A stretch of DNA of 64,000 nucleotides from NCBI RefSeq assembly GCF_954871325.1, contig NC_088778.1, positions 29,125,120-29,189,119 of the forward strand, given 5' to 3'. A program made the translations under genes and the position numbers. Source of the stretch: Gordionus sp. m RMFG-2023. Lineage: Eukaryota; Nematomorpha; Gordioida; Chordodea; Parachordodidae. The notes beneath the pieces are model-generated. The model searched no databases, was not told where the DNA came from, and saw only the letters and a program-made list of their open reading frames with translations. This document shows positions 12,474-23,439 of this stretch, in pieces; the first letter of the stretch is position 1, and each line of letters begins with the position of its first letter.

Positions 12474-15009
12474 TTTTCATTTCAAAAGTTCATTTTTTTA
12501 TAAAAAAAAATAATATTAAAAATATTTTCAACAAAACCTTAAAAAAAATAAATGATTGTTAGAAATAAAAAGGTGAGTATTTAAAATTTTAAGAGTTATT
12601 TTGTAAATATAACATTATTCCATACGATAGATGGCGTGAATATTAAAAATTAAAACTGAAAAAAAGATTTGATAATAATTTTTATAAACTATTTGCCCCC
12701 CTCTCCTTTATATATATATATATATATATAAAAGCATAATTTTGTATTTTCTATCTTTTTTTAAAAAAATTTTTATTTTATATGTTACTTTATATATAAA
12801 TATAGTTTACCTGTTTTTTTAAAAAATTTATCGAATAAGAGAATAAAATGGTAATTATTTCATCAAATCAAAAAATAAAATAATTTTGGATTTTTCCTTC
12901 ATCAAAACCTTTAATGTATTTTAAAATAGTATTAAAAAATGAATTTAAAAAAATTATATGTATAAAAAAGAACTGAGAAAATATATTTAGAAAAAAGAGT
13001 ACATATCACTATAAAGAAGAATGAATACAAAAAATTGGACCTGCAGATTTCCAGGGAAATCTGCTGACGAAGATAAAATCATTCATTGGGATCCCCTGAG
13101 ATCTCTCTCATTTTTTTTCTTATGATTTTAATGAAAATGAGGGCATCACTTCACATGCCTAGAGTACAGGTTAAAAAGTTATTCTTAATTTTTTAAAAAA
13201 AAACTTATTTATAACATAGGCCAACGTTTATATAGGGAAGAAAGCCATTATGATTACATTTTTTTTTAAAAAATAATTATAATTTTTATTTTACTAGTGT
13301 TTTTCGATTTTTAAAAAAAGGTAAAATAATATTTTATAGGCCTCGAGATTTTTCAAATAGAGCTACAAACCCTTCTGCCGTCTATTAGCAAAATTTCCAT
13401 GTTTGCATAATATTATTTTGCCTAAAATATTTATTGAGCCGTTTTTTAAAAATAATCCCCCAAATTGGGTTAAGTTTTTATACATCATATTTTTTTATTT
13501 CTCAAAAAATTTTAAACTAGTAATGTTAATTTACAATTTTATGTTGATAATATTATATTATCTTTAAATTGTATTTTTGTTAATTGTAATGATTGACAAA
13601 ATAGGCAATTGCATTAAAAAGCTTGCTTATTATAATTTTTTCAAAAAAGGATTATTACCTTATATCAAAATTTCTTTTTAAAGAAAAGAAAGGCATATTG
13701 CTTCAATATGGGCAAAAGGGGAAGAGTAAAGACATAATTTTTATTTAGCTTAAAAATGATATTTAGGATAAATGGCAGATTTGCTACAAAAGAGAAATCT
13801 CCCTTTTCCACATCCCAGAAAGTTTTTTTTTAAAAAATCAATATATGATAGTTTATCAACTCTAAGCATAATCACTTTATGGTTAATTTATATAAGGATA
13901 CTAAATAAGCGAATTGATTGCGGTATATTAAGTTTTATTTAAAAAAAACTCGGATAATAAGAAAGACAATTTGAGCATCCTCACCGTGAAAAGTAGATAG
14001 TTCTTTGGCGCCAATGAGCTGACAATGTAAATTTTATTTTTTTATTATAAAGATTTAAGGCCCTGGATATTTTCTTAGAATTTGATCCGTTTTGCGCCTA
14101 GCTGGCTAGGCTAGGATCACCTATGCAAAAATGAAAAATCATTAATATTCTTTTCAAGATAATACATCCAATATTTTATTTTCCGCGAGCGTTTATTAAA
14201 TCCCCGCTTAAAAATTTCTGTGCCCCCCCCCCTCCTTTTGTACTCTGGCATCTTTTTCTCTACTTTAATTTTATTCGTATATATATGTCGAAATTTATAG
14301 AGGGATCAGAACAATGGATCAGCATGGGATTTAAAAAGGGATCCCTTTAAGAATTCAATTTTTTTAAAGTAACTTATTCGTCACGTTTTTACCTAATGTA
14401 AATTATTATTATTTATGTGTTTTTTTTATTGAATTTACTTAAAGAATTTAACAGGCTAATTTTTTAAATTTTATCCATCTTCAGATTAAATATCTATTAT
14501 TAAAGAGTCATTTCCCAGATATGGGTGTATTTGCCAAACCAAATTAATAAAATATTCATCATTAATCATCATCTTGATCCAATAATTTACAAATGGCACA
14601 TATTTATAATAATAAAAATATTTTATTCTATAGGAGAAATTTAATTTAGACACGATAAACGAATTGTAATAGTAAAATAATTAATAATCTTTTTTAAAGC
14701 CTCGATAAAGCTATCATCTGTTCACCGTCTAGGATTATTTTGGTATCCATTTTGACAATTCATCTATAATTTTTTTAGTTAAAATTCTTTAAATACACTA
14801 AATAAATTTTTAAAAGCCATTTTTAGTTTAGTAATAAAATATCACATAAATTAATTATATAATTGCGAATTTAAAATATAATAAATTATAATTATTTATA
14901 TTTTTTATTATTTAAAGATTTTAACAAAAATTAAAACCCGAAGCGGGCCTGCATGTATATTTCAAGATTTTTGATAAAAAAATGAAATATCTAAATTAAT
15001 TGACAAAAT
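12474..15009 (+). repeat. Long AT-rich unit shared with 40156-42588 and 45666-45734
   Basis: Nearly gap-free direct match to the second copy, with about 90% or better identity by eye and a GATGGCG motif at 12629-12637. Near 13330-13450 lies a decayed relative of the GTTGTTAAACGG MITE. A GC-richer stretch at 14030-14125 and a C-run at 14222-14234 stand out. No coding frame longer than background. At 14942-14949 AGCGGGCC is the unoccupied version of the insertion site of the hAT at 42589-45665. Confidence 0.8.
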
Positions 15010-15141
15010 AATTTCCCTTAAAAAAGGGAAAAAAAAAATTTTCAATTAGATGAAATAACTCATTTATGATCCTTCGCACGGAAATCTTTAGTAAAAGGAG
15101 AAAGATTTATGCGTTCTGCGAAGAATCTGAGACTAAATTTA
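15010..15141 (-). repeat. Conserved nested-hairpin repeat, copy 3
   Basis: Well-preserved reverse-strand copy of the hairpin repeat, with both stems intact. It lies just before the LTR-element fossil. The same arrangement without the LTR element is seen at 45735-45900. Confidence 0.75.
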
Positions 15142-15165
15142 TTAGGTAAATAATATATTTGGTAT

Positions 15166-15452
15166 TGTTAAAGTCATGAAAAAAAAAAGTTTTTTTTAAA
15201 TTTTATTATTAGAATATTAAAATGAGAGATGAATATAAAAATTATCCTTAACGAACTTGAATGTACGGATAAATGATTGTTTATTTTAAATTTTGCATAT
15301 AAATTTTTTTTTGAATATTAATTTTTTTTATTAACATATAAAAACCCGTATTTTGTGAATCGATTTTTATTCTTTATATTTATTTTTTTTACATAATTTG
15401 GATTAACAAGATTGGATTAATAAAATTGGAGTAATAAAATTGAATCATTAAA
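15166..15452 (+). repeat. 5' LTR
   Basis: Direct repeat of 17434-17775, beginning TGTTAAAG and ending near TTGAATCATTAAA. It is bounded on the left by the GGTAT target duplication. Confidence 0.8.
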
Positions 15453-15776
15453 GAGTAAACATACTCAGGGACCGCAGATATTCAGTCTAATAAATAGACT
15501 ATACAATTAAATTTAGAAGATATAATTTGTGATTAAAGTCAATTTTTTGTATATATCAGCGTATTTAAGGTAAAAAAAAATAATATATATATATATTTTT
15601 TTTCTGTTCTTTTATTTGTAATGCCGTTTTATGCTTTGATTTTTAATCATAATATTAATTACATTGTTGTATAATTTTGGCCGCAGCATTAAGTTATTTG
15701 TGATTAAAATTATTTTGAATTCTTTGTAATGTATATAAGTCAAATTATTTTAAGGAATTTATTGTAAGAAAATATA

Positions 15777-16434
15777 ATGGTAATAATATTTTTGGTAATA
15801 GTTTTATCATTTTTATTAGGTTTAATTTTAAGTAGAAATACATTGTACATAAAGATAGAAAATAAGGAATTAGATAAGATAAAAAATATATTAAATGAGG
15901 AAAATAAGGAGAGAAACATAAACATTTCTAGAAATGAAGACCTTAGTATCAGATGGTGGTCCAGCATTTATAGGCAGAGATTTTGACAAATTTTGTGATA
16001 GATGGAAGATTGAGCATTTATTAGCACCACCACATTACCTGAGAAGTAATGGACAAGCGGAGACGATGGTAGCTCTAGTTAAGAGTTGGTTAAAAAAGGA
16101 AAAATATGGAGAAGGAAAATGGTGGTTATTACTATTAGCCTACAACAATACCAAGAGAAGCAAAGGATACTCACCAGCAGAGATATTTTTAGGTAGAAAA
16201 ACTAGAACTGAATTAGATTTTCTGAAAGAAAGAATAGAACAGAAAGAAGTTATAATTAATGACAGATTTAAGATCGGAAGCCTAGTTTAGATACTACTTT
16301 TTGATGACCCAGTTAAATGGGGGAAAGGGATAGTGAAGAAAAATATAGGAAGAAAGAAGGTGGAGGTAGAAATTGAAGGAAGAGTAGGATTAGTGTCGAG
16401 GCATATTAAACAATTAAGACCTAGGTGTCTAGGT
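15777..16434 (+). mobile_element. Integrase fragment of the LTR-element fossil
   Basis: A frame at 15934-16290 reads LVSDGGPAFIG, then HYLRSNGQAE, then AYNNTKRS..SPAEIFLGR. These match the second half of a gypsy-type DDE integrase core: the second Asp in SDGG, the Glu in NGQAE, and the SP-x-E-x-LxG stretch. The sequence that follows resembles the C-terminal domain of such integrases. An overlapping frame from 15777 has a hydrophobic N-terminal stretch (IIFLVIVLSFLLGLIL) that could be a membrane anchor; its function is unknown. It is a fossil and incomplete. Confidence 0.75.
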
Positions 16435-16455
16435 TAGGAATAAAGGGCGGTGTGA

Positions 16456-16885
16456 ATCGATTAATTGGCTTTGATGTTGAGAATGCTGATAAACATAATT
16501 GAGTTGTTTTTTAACAAGTCTGCGAGAATTATGAGAATTATGATGTTGGGAATGCTGATAGACATAATTGATTTGTTTTTTAACAAGTCTGCGAGAATTA
16601 TGAGAATCATGATGTTGGGAATGCTGATAGACATAATTGATTTGTGTTTTAACAAGTCTGCGAGAGTTATGAGAATCATGATATTGAAAATGCTGATAGA
16701 CATAATTGATTTGTTTTTTAACAAGTCTGCGAGAGTTATGAGAATCATGATGTCGAAAATGCTGATAGACATAATGGATTTGTTTTTTTAACAAGTCTGC
16801 GAGAGTTATGATTCATGATGTTGTGAATGTTGATTGACATAATTGATTTGTTTTTTTTAACAAGTCTGTGAGAGTTATGATAATC
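16456..16885. repeat. Tandem repeat, 69-bp unit, about six copies
   Basis: The phrase AATGCTGATAGACATAATTG recurs every 69 bp (16551, 16620, 16689, 16758). Because 69 is a multiple of three, frames of 100-120 codons stay open on both strands. I read those as a by-product of the period rather than genes. It sits inside the LTR element between the integrase fragment and the 3' LTR. Confidence 0.85.
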
Positions 16886-17091
16886 ATAATGTTGACGTAT
16901 GATGTACACAATTAGTGGAATAGGTCGGCTGAAGGGATGAACAATTTGATATTATATCTGACATAAGTTAAGAGAGAATGATAGATGTATAGGTTAGTAC
17001 GAGAATAATTATGAGTATTTAGAATTAGGAAGTAGGTGAAGTATATGAGATAAATGATAATTAGTATATTTTTAGCTTAAGTCCGTTATAG

Positions 17092-17412
17092 ATGGCTTCG
17101 TACGTTCGAGTGGACAACTTTATTATGAAGATAGAAATTAGGATGGTTGATGGATCAGCAGAATCCAGAAGATGGGTAGACGCCGCCAGAGAAGAGGCAC
17201 AGATCAGGTATAGGGATATGATGGTAGATAGACCCGCAGGCTGGTCATACAATCGTAGAAGAGAACGGGATTGGGGATTTCGAAGAAGAATGTCGTGCTG
17301 GTGGGAGATCATATTTTACGGAGGTGTCCCACGATTAGCGCAGACAATAACATATTGGCAGTACAGGAGGAAGAACCGATGGGAGGACAAGGTAGCAGTT
17401 TATGAGTGGTAG
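17092..17412 (+). CDS. Unrecognised 106-codon frame within the LTR element
   Basis: A basic, tryptophan-rich frame (RRWVDAAREEAQIRYRD ... MSCWWEIIFYGG) that ends just before the 3' LTR. It is richer in G and C than its surroundings. I do not recognise a family. It could be the remains of an extra protein of the LTR element or a chance frame. It has no membrane segment and no zinc-binding pattern that I can see. Confidence 0.35.
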   Translation: MASYVRVDNFIMKIEIRMVDGSAESRRWVDAAREEAQIRYRDMMVDRPAGWSYNRRRERDWGFRRRMSCWWEIIFYGGVPRLAQTITYWQYRRKNRWEDKVAVYEW

Positions 17413-17433
17413 AATCAAGTATAAGTGAAAAGG

Positions 17434-17775
17434 TGTTAAAGTTATGAAAAAAAAAGTTTTTTTTTATTTTATTATTTGAATATTAAAATGAGAGATGAAT
17501 ATAAAAATTATCCTTAACGAACTTGAATGTACGGAGAAATGATTGTTTATTTTAAATTTTGCACATAAAATTTTTTTTTAAATATTAATTTTTGTTATTA
17601 ACTAACTTAAATGTACGGAGAATATTATTGTTTATTTTAATTTTGTATATAAAATTTTTTTTGAATATTAATTTTTTTGTATTTTGTATTGATCATTATA
17701 TTTATTTATTTTTACATAATTTGGATTAAAGAGATTAGATTAATAAAATTGGAGTAAAAAAATTGAATCATTAAA
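17434..17775 (+). repeat. 3' LTR
   Basis: Matches 15166-15452 but is longer, because a segment around AACTTAAATGTACGGAGAAT is repeated inside it. It is followed directly by the GGTAT target duplication. Confidence 0.8.
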
Positions 17776-17899
17776 GGTATTATTATATATATATATTGAA
17801 TATATTTATCTTGCTAATAATACCAAAAATGTGAAATCCAACAGGTATTTATATAATTTTAATTATAAAAATATAGTCTTATTTAGAAAAACATTTTTA

Positions 17900-18135
17900 T
17901 AAAAAAAATAATTTTATAAAAACTATAATTAAACTCTCATAAAATAGATGATTTATTAAGAGTAAAAGGAAGATATCTTTCAGATTTTCTAATTATTTTG
18001 TACTATCATTTTTAATTTGTTTATTTCACATAAATATAACATTATTTAATCTGCTAGATGGCGTAAATTATTTTTACTTGATAATTCAAAATATTTTAAA
18101 AAATAAATAAATATATTTAATGTAAACAAATATTT
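17900..18135 (+). repeat. GATGGCG module
   Basis: Copy of the recurrent module with AGATGGCGT at 18056-18064, preceded by AACATTATTTAATCTGCT and by a GAAGATATCTTTC palindrome near 17971. No coding sequence. Confidence 0.75.
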
Positions 18136-18258
18136 TGTTTATTTAAGAAAATAATTTTTGTTTAGACCGGAATTATTTGTTATTAAAATAAATTGTAATC
18201 CTAAAATATTTTACACTCAAAAAATTATGATTCACATAAAAATTGACTTAAATTTTTC

Positions 18259-18376
18259 GATTTCGACCATATAACGTTGAAAGCATCGGTTCCCTTTCGA
18301 ACACCGAAGTAAAGCAACGTTGAGCCTGGTTAGTACTTGGATGGGTGACCGCCTGGGAATCCCAGGTGTCGTAATC
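18259..18376 (+). rRNA. 5S rRNA-like sequence, copy 2 (best preserved)
   Basis: 118 nt starting GATTTCGACC and ending GTCGTAATC. These two ends pair as helix I with a single mismatch. The internal control region is close to the eukaryotic consensus (GAAGTAAAGCAACGTTGAGC, then GGTTAGTACTTGGATGGGTG and ACCGCCTGGGAATCCCAGGT). Only three T follow directly, so a polymerase III terminator is weak. It lies in a transposon-rich duplicated unit, so it may be a stray working 5S gene, a pseudogene, or the 5' part of a 5S-derived SINE. Confidence 0.85.
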
Positions 18377-18539
18377 TTTCACGCATTTTATTTGATAATA
18401 ATCTTTTAAGTTCATCATTTTTATCAGATATCTGCCAGGGCCTGCCTTCCTATATTTTAATTTTTTTTAAATACCCGGTCCTGAAATTTTTTATAATACC
18501 CGGGGCATATATTGTAAAATCAACTATTAAATAGTCATT

Positions 18540-20050
18540 TTAAAGGTTACTTTTAAGTAGCGCGCTATCTCTATTTGTTAAAAAAAGTAGCGCGCTACCG
18601 CTATCGCTATTTGTCAAAAAAGTAGCCCGCTATTAGCTATTATTTTTTAAAAGTATCTTTAGCCACTTTTTAAGCTACTTTTTGTAAAAAAAAATTTTCA
18701 AACTTAATTTTTGTTTATAATGAATGTTATTGTCTAGTAAATATATAAAAATCAACATTTATAAATATTAAAATGTAGTTAGTTTTGATTATAAAAAAAT
18801 TTATGTAATAAAAATAAATATTTATGGTAATTTGTTGCATTTTAATAAAATCATTTCAATATTATCATCCCCAAGTCTAGAGCAACGATCAGAAAGTATA
18901 AGTTTTGCCTTATTAAATAATCTCTCGACGAGGGTAAGGGTGTATTCAATCTTATATACATATTTTTAATATAAGATAGATTATCAATAATTTTATTTGC
19001 AAGTACATCGCATGTCTGGCATCCTATTATCATTTTGAGGGCTAATGCCACAGATCTTCTTTTTAAAGTTCTAGTGTCTGGCCAATGGCCTGTGATTCCC
19101 AAATAAGCTCAAAAATATTTAATCAGATCAATTTATAAATATAAATAAGTTTTTACCTTCTGTTATGAGTTCAACTATCTTCCGTGGTACATATATATAA
19201 TATCTCTGATAACTCTACTATTAGAGCATCTTTCATCATTTTAAAGTTATCTTCTATTTTATTCATTTGTGTCTGGCGACATAAAATTGTTGTGATGGAT
19301 TATCAACTAAGGACATTGGCTAAACTTTATATATTATATCAACAATAACTTTATCAGCCAATTTCTAAGAAATATTGTCATTTGCATTATTAATTAATTT
19401 GGTTTGAATTGAATTAGTATTTTTGGATGTAGAGTCGCCTATACCAAAATTATTTAGATGTTTCTCCATTTCCTTAAAACTCATAAACAGTCTTATAAAA
19501 TAAATATTATTAGAATGCAAAAATGACAATTTACCTTTAGGTTATAGCTACTGGATTGATTTGAGGAAATATTTTTTTTACATTTTAAACAAATAAATTT
19601 GAAACCAGTTTTGGTTATATATTTATTTTAAAAAAAATTAAAATCTAGTAAATGGGAAATTTGTATTATAGCTATTAAGAACATTTTCTTCCCTGGTATC
19701 TTCCATTTCATAAATATCATTGTCTGAATCACTTTCAACGATTTGGATATCCATAGGCAACATTTTAAATTATTAACACATGATTTAGGTTTATAATACA
19801 AATGAAAATATAAATTACAAATTGAAATTATATTTTAATTTCAAAATTAAATAATAAATCATAAAAATTATAATTAATTATGATATTTATTTAAATTTTC
19901 ATGTTTACACTACTTACCTTCATTATATTTTTTAAAAGTAGAGAAGTAGCGGGTACTTAGCTATTTTCAAAAAAAGTAGCGCGCTAAAAAATTAAATAAT
20001 TACAAAAAAGTAGCCGCTATTAACTATAGCTACCAATCAACTTTGATCAT
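18540..20050 (-). pseudogene. hAT transposon remnant, right-arm copy
   Basis: Mirror of 8826-10345. On the minus strand, 18851-19102 reads GITGHWPDTRTLKRRSVAL followed by ALKMIIGCQTCDVLANKII. This is the hAT segment that precedes the final dimerisation domain, and here it runs directly into a partly deleted hATC part. GTAGCGCGCTACCGCTATCG-type subterminal repeats occupy 18550-18650 and 19940-20030. Broken by stops and deletions, and not able to encode a full transposase. Confidence 0.75.
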
Positions 20051-20154
20051 TATTGGCTATAAAAATTAATTCTTATTTAATGATATTGACATTTATGACT
20101 GATTTGTTAGTTTATTTAAATCAGATTTTTCAATTATAATGAAGAGTGTGTTTA

Positions 20155-21825
20155 GTGTTGTTAAAAAGCTGAGTTTTATTGACTCCGACCTCGAGGTCGT
20201 AGCCAAAAAATTTGCTCACGGCTCAGGAGTTGGCTGAAGCAGTTAGCTCAAGCCGTAGGCTCAAGCCGAAATTTACTTATTTGTGATTAGTGTTGTTAAA
20301 CGGCTGATCCAAACCCGCTTCTTGGCTTACTAGTGTTGTTAAACGGCTGAGCCAAGCCGGCTTCTTGGCTGCCATGCCGGCTTAACCCTAAACTCAGTCA
20401 AATTTTATTTGACTCAGCATCAAGAGTTGACTCAAGCCTACTTTTAAGCCAATAATTAATTTATTTGTGATTAGTGTTGTTAAACGGTTGACCCAAGCTG
20501 GCTTCTTGGCTTATTAGTGTTGTTAAACGGTTTAGCCATAATTTGAAGCCTTTCATTGATTTTAAATCAGTGATGTAATAATATAACTGAATGAAAGGTA
20601 TTGTATTCTAAGAACCCTTGCAATTGATTTACTATCTCTCAACCAGTATTATCTTTAGAAATAAAATATTATGTAAAAAAAAATAATAGCATAATTTAGA
20701 ATTTGATATAGAAAACTGTTTTAATAAACGAATTTTCTTTTGTATATAAAATATCAAACTGAATAAATTTTATTTTAATATTTTACACTCATCTTACATG
20801 ATTAAAATAAAAAATTGTATTTATAAATCTAGGTATATAAAGCTTTTTAGACCATGTATCAATCTAGATAAATATGAAAAGTATCATAACAACTCTGGTG
20901 TATCAGGATATATAGGTTGTAATTTACTTTATTATTAGCATTAATTTTTTTTAAAGTTATTAAATGAATATTATTAAGATTAAATTGCATGAAGGTTAAT
21001 TTTTATAATGAAATATTATATTTTTAATAGTATCATAAGATTTTAATAAAACCTAATTAATGATTAAACATATATTCAATTAATTCCCATATATTGGCCC
21101 TACTTTGTTTGAAAATGTTGATAAATTCCTCAACATCTATAAAAAATTTTAACAATTGTTTGATTATTAACCTTTCATTACATTACAATAAAAAATACCC
21201 AATTATTCTCTTATAAAAGGTAATTATAATATATAACATTAATACAAATAGTGTATTTTAACCCCCCCTATGTATGCGCAGGCGCACCCTGCCTAAGTAA
21301 TATTACACAAATTTATACAAAATAGATTAACATTTTTTATAAAATAATCATTCATTAAATAAAATTATTTACAAAAAATTCTCTATAAAATCATTCTCTG
21401 TAAAATAAATCTCTATATAATTGTTTTCTCTGTAAAAGTTTCTCTATAATTGTTTTCTCTGTAATGGTTTCTCTGTAATTATGCGATACCAAAAATATAT
21501 TTATTTGTTAAATTTTATATAACAGCATATAAAATTTCACCAGATTACTCCATTCTCCCCTACCAATTTTTGTTTTTTTTGCAAAGTCTGCGCAGATTTT
21601 TTTTATTTTTTATTTAATATAATTTGATTTTTTTATAACATTTTTATCTTATATTTTCAATTATTATTTTATAAATGAAAAAAATAAATTAAACATACAA
21701 TTACAAATAAAAAGAAATTATTATTATTTAAAAAAATAAATTTCAACAAGTTCCTATTTTTTTTATCGCATAATGTAATTTTTTTTAATTATTATTTAAT
21801 ATTATTTATGCTTATGCTATGCCAT
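20155..21825. mobile_element. Extra block in right arm with GTTGTTAAACGG repeats
   Basis: Absent from the matching place in the left arm (near 8770). It begins AGTGTTGTTAAA, a hAT-type terminus, and holds several copies of GTGTTGTTAAACGGCTGA-like sequence at 20152, 20327 and 20513, with GC-richer patches between them. Further right are short repeats of TTTCTCTGTAA/TTTCTCTATAA (21380-21480) and a small GC patch (21265-21300). No coding frame is recognised. The opposite end is not certain, so nested or truncated MITEs are likely. Confidence 0.5.
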
Positions 21826-21959
21826 ATGATATTTTTTTTACTTTTCAAATTTAATATAAATAATTTTTAAATGTTTTTTCTATAAAGTAGATTCCATTTA
21901 TTATATATATTTTTTTATCAAAAATTATCCTTCTTTTAACCAATCAAATGACGGATTTT

Positions 21960-22140
21960 AGGAGTAAAATGAAGATATCTTTCAGAATTTTATAATTAAT
22001 TTGTACTATCATTTTAAATTTTAATATTTCATATAAATATAACATTATTTTATGCGCTAGATGGCGTAAATTTATTTTATTTATTAAATCAAATATTTTA
22101 AAAAATAAATAAATAAAGGTATTAAATGTAAAAAAAATAT
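21960..22140 (+). repeat. GATGGCG module
   Basis: Copy of the recurrent module with AGATGGCGT at 22059-22067 and AAGATATCTT near 21973. It mirrors the left-arm copy at 8511. Confidence 0.75.
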
Positions 22141-22285
22141 TTTGTTGATTTAAGATAATTATTTTTGATTAAAAAGAAATTATTGTAATTCTTAAATTAA
22201 AAAATTATGATTTGCATAGCCTTCACTGAATACGTCGTCTCAAATATGCCGATTTTACAACATCTCTTGTTTTAAATAAATTCTA

Positions 22286-23439
22286 ATTTAGTGATATTGA
22301 CTTATGAGGAAATGTTGAAATTTATTTAGTGATATTGATAATTTTGACTGACGTGCATAGATTAAATATGATATTTTTAATGATACTGACATTTATTGTC
22401 ATGTAAAGATTAAATATTATATTTTCTATTGTTATATTGATATTTAAGGCAATTTTGCTTTATTTTTTATTCTACTTAATTTTGTATATTAACTCTTAAA
22501 GTTTTATATATTTATTTTAGGTTAAGTTCAAAAATGTGAAAGCCTAATATAGAAATGAGAGATAAAATAGTTTTAAAATGTGGGTAAGATAACTACTTGC
22601 ATTTTAGAGATAATATATAAGTTATTAACATTTTTTTAAACATTTTATTTTAAGCACATAAATTATATTTTACAAAGAATTAAAAAGGATGGACAATATG
22701 TTTCATTTTATATTTATAAAAAATAATGTGTATCTTATATATAACTTTATTTAATTTGTATATGAAATTTATTTGTGTTGTGTTTTAACTAGTTTATAAT
22801 AGTTATTAAGCCCTTGTTCTAGTGATACGGTTTTTTATTAACATTTATATTTTTGTTTTCTTTGTTAAATTAGAAGTGATGTGTTTTTCTCATTATCATG
22901 TATATTTTTCTTTGTTCACGTATACCAAGCTTGTTTTAATTTCATCCTCAAAACTGGTTCTAGCCAGTTTTCGATATGGGCCTGGATTATTAATATTCTT
23001 TTTTTTATATTGTTTAATTTATCTATATAAAGATCACGAAAAATGAAATTCGGGATTGTGATTTTTTTTTATGAATGATTTTATTAATTTCTTTTTTGTA
23101 ACTAATAAAATAAATTTGTTTTACCTTAATTCGGTTGTATTTACTTTTGATTAACTTTTAAAATAAATTCGAGTTACCTTTATGACGCTACGTTGTCCGC
23201 TATATCGTATGACAACTGAGAATACCCAAACCCGGCCCCCTGGATCCCATTATCGACCATCCCGGACCCCCGATCTCGGACTGTGTTTTACCCACTCTGA
23301 TAGTGAGACCCGTCGGTCAAAATTCAACAATATGTATATATAAAGATTAGAAAAACAAATTATCATGATGCGATATAATTGTTATAAATAAGATTAATTT
23401 GCGAGTAAAATAAGATTAATTAAAATTTATTATGAGATA
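22286..23439. other. AT-rich block kept only in the right arm
   Basis: Missing from the left arm. Mostly AT-rich sequence. A GC-richer island at 23180-23320 (CCCGGCCCCCTGGATCCC, CCCGGACCCCCGATCTCGG) has no partner in the window and no recognisable frame. A 74-codon frame at 22822-23046 is hydrophobic and low in complexity, and I do not consider it a gene. Confidence 0.4.

Larger units (their letters stand above)
15166..17775 (+). mobile_element. Small LTR-element fossil, Ty3/gypsy-like
   Basis: Two LTRs (15166-15452 and 17434-17775) begin TGTTAAAG and flank about 2 kb. A 5-bp duplication GGTAT stands at 15161-15165 and 17776-17780. The LTRs look about 95% identical by eye over their best 130 bp, so the insertion is fairly young. 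The right LTR carries an extra internal repeat of roughly 50 bp. The interior keeps only part of an integrase; protease, reverse transcriptase and RNase H are not seen. The element is broken and far shorter than a complete family member. The unoccupied site is preserved near 45879-45895, so it inserted after the direct duplication. Confidence 0.8.

Noticed and set aside
16429-16794. Three overlapping long frames as genes
   Set aside because: They are produced by the 69-bp period on both strands.
22822-23046. Possible small membrane protein gene
   Set aside because: Low-complexity AT-rich hydrophobic frame with no support from a second copy or a known family.
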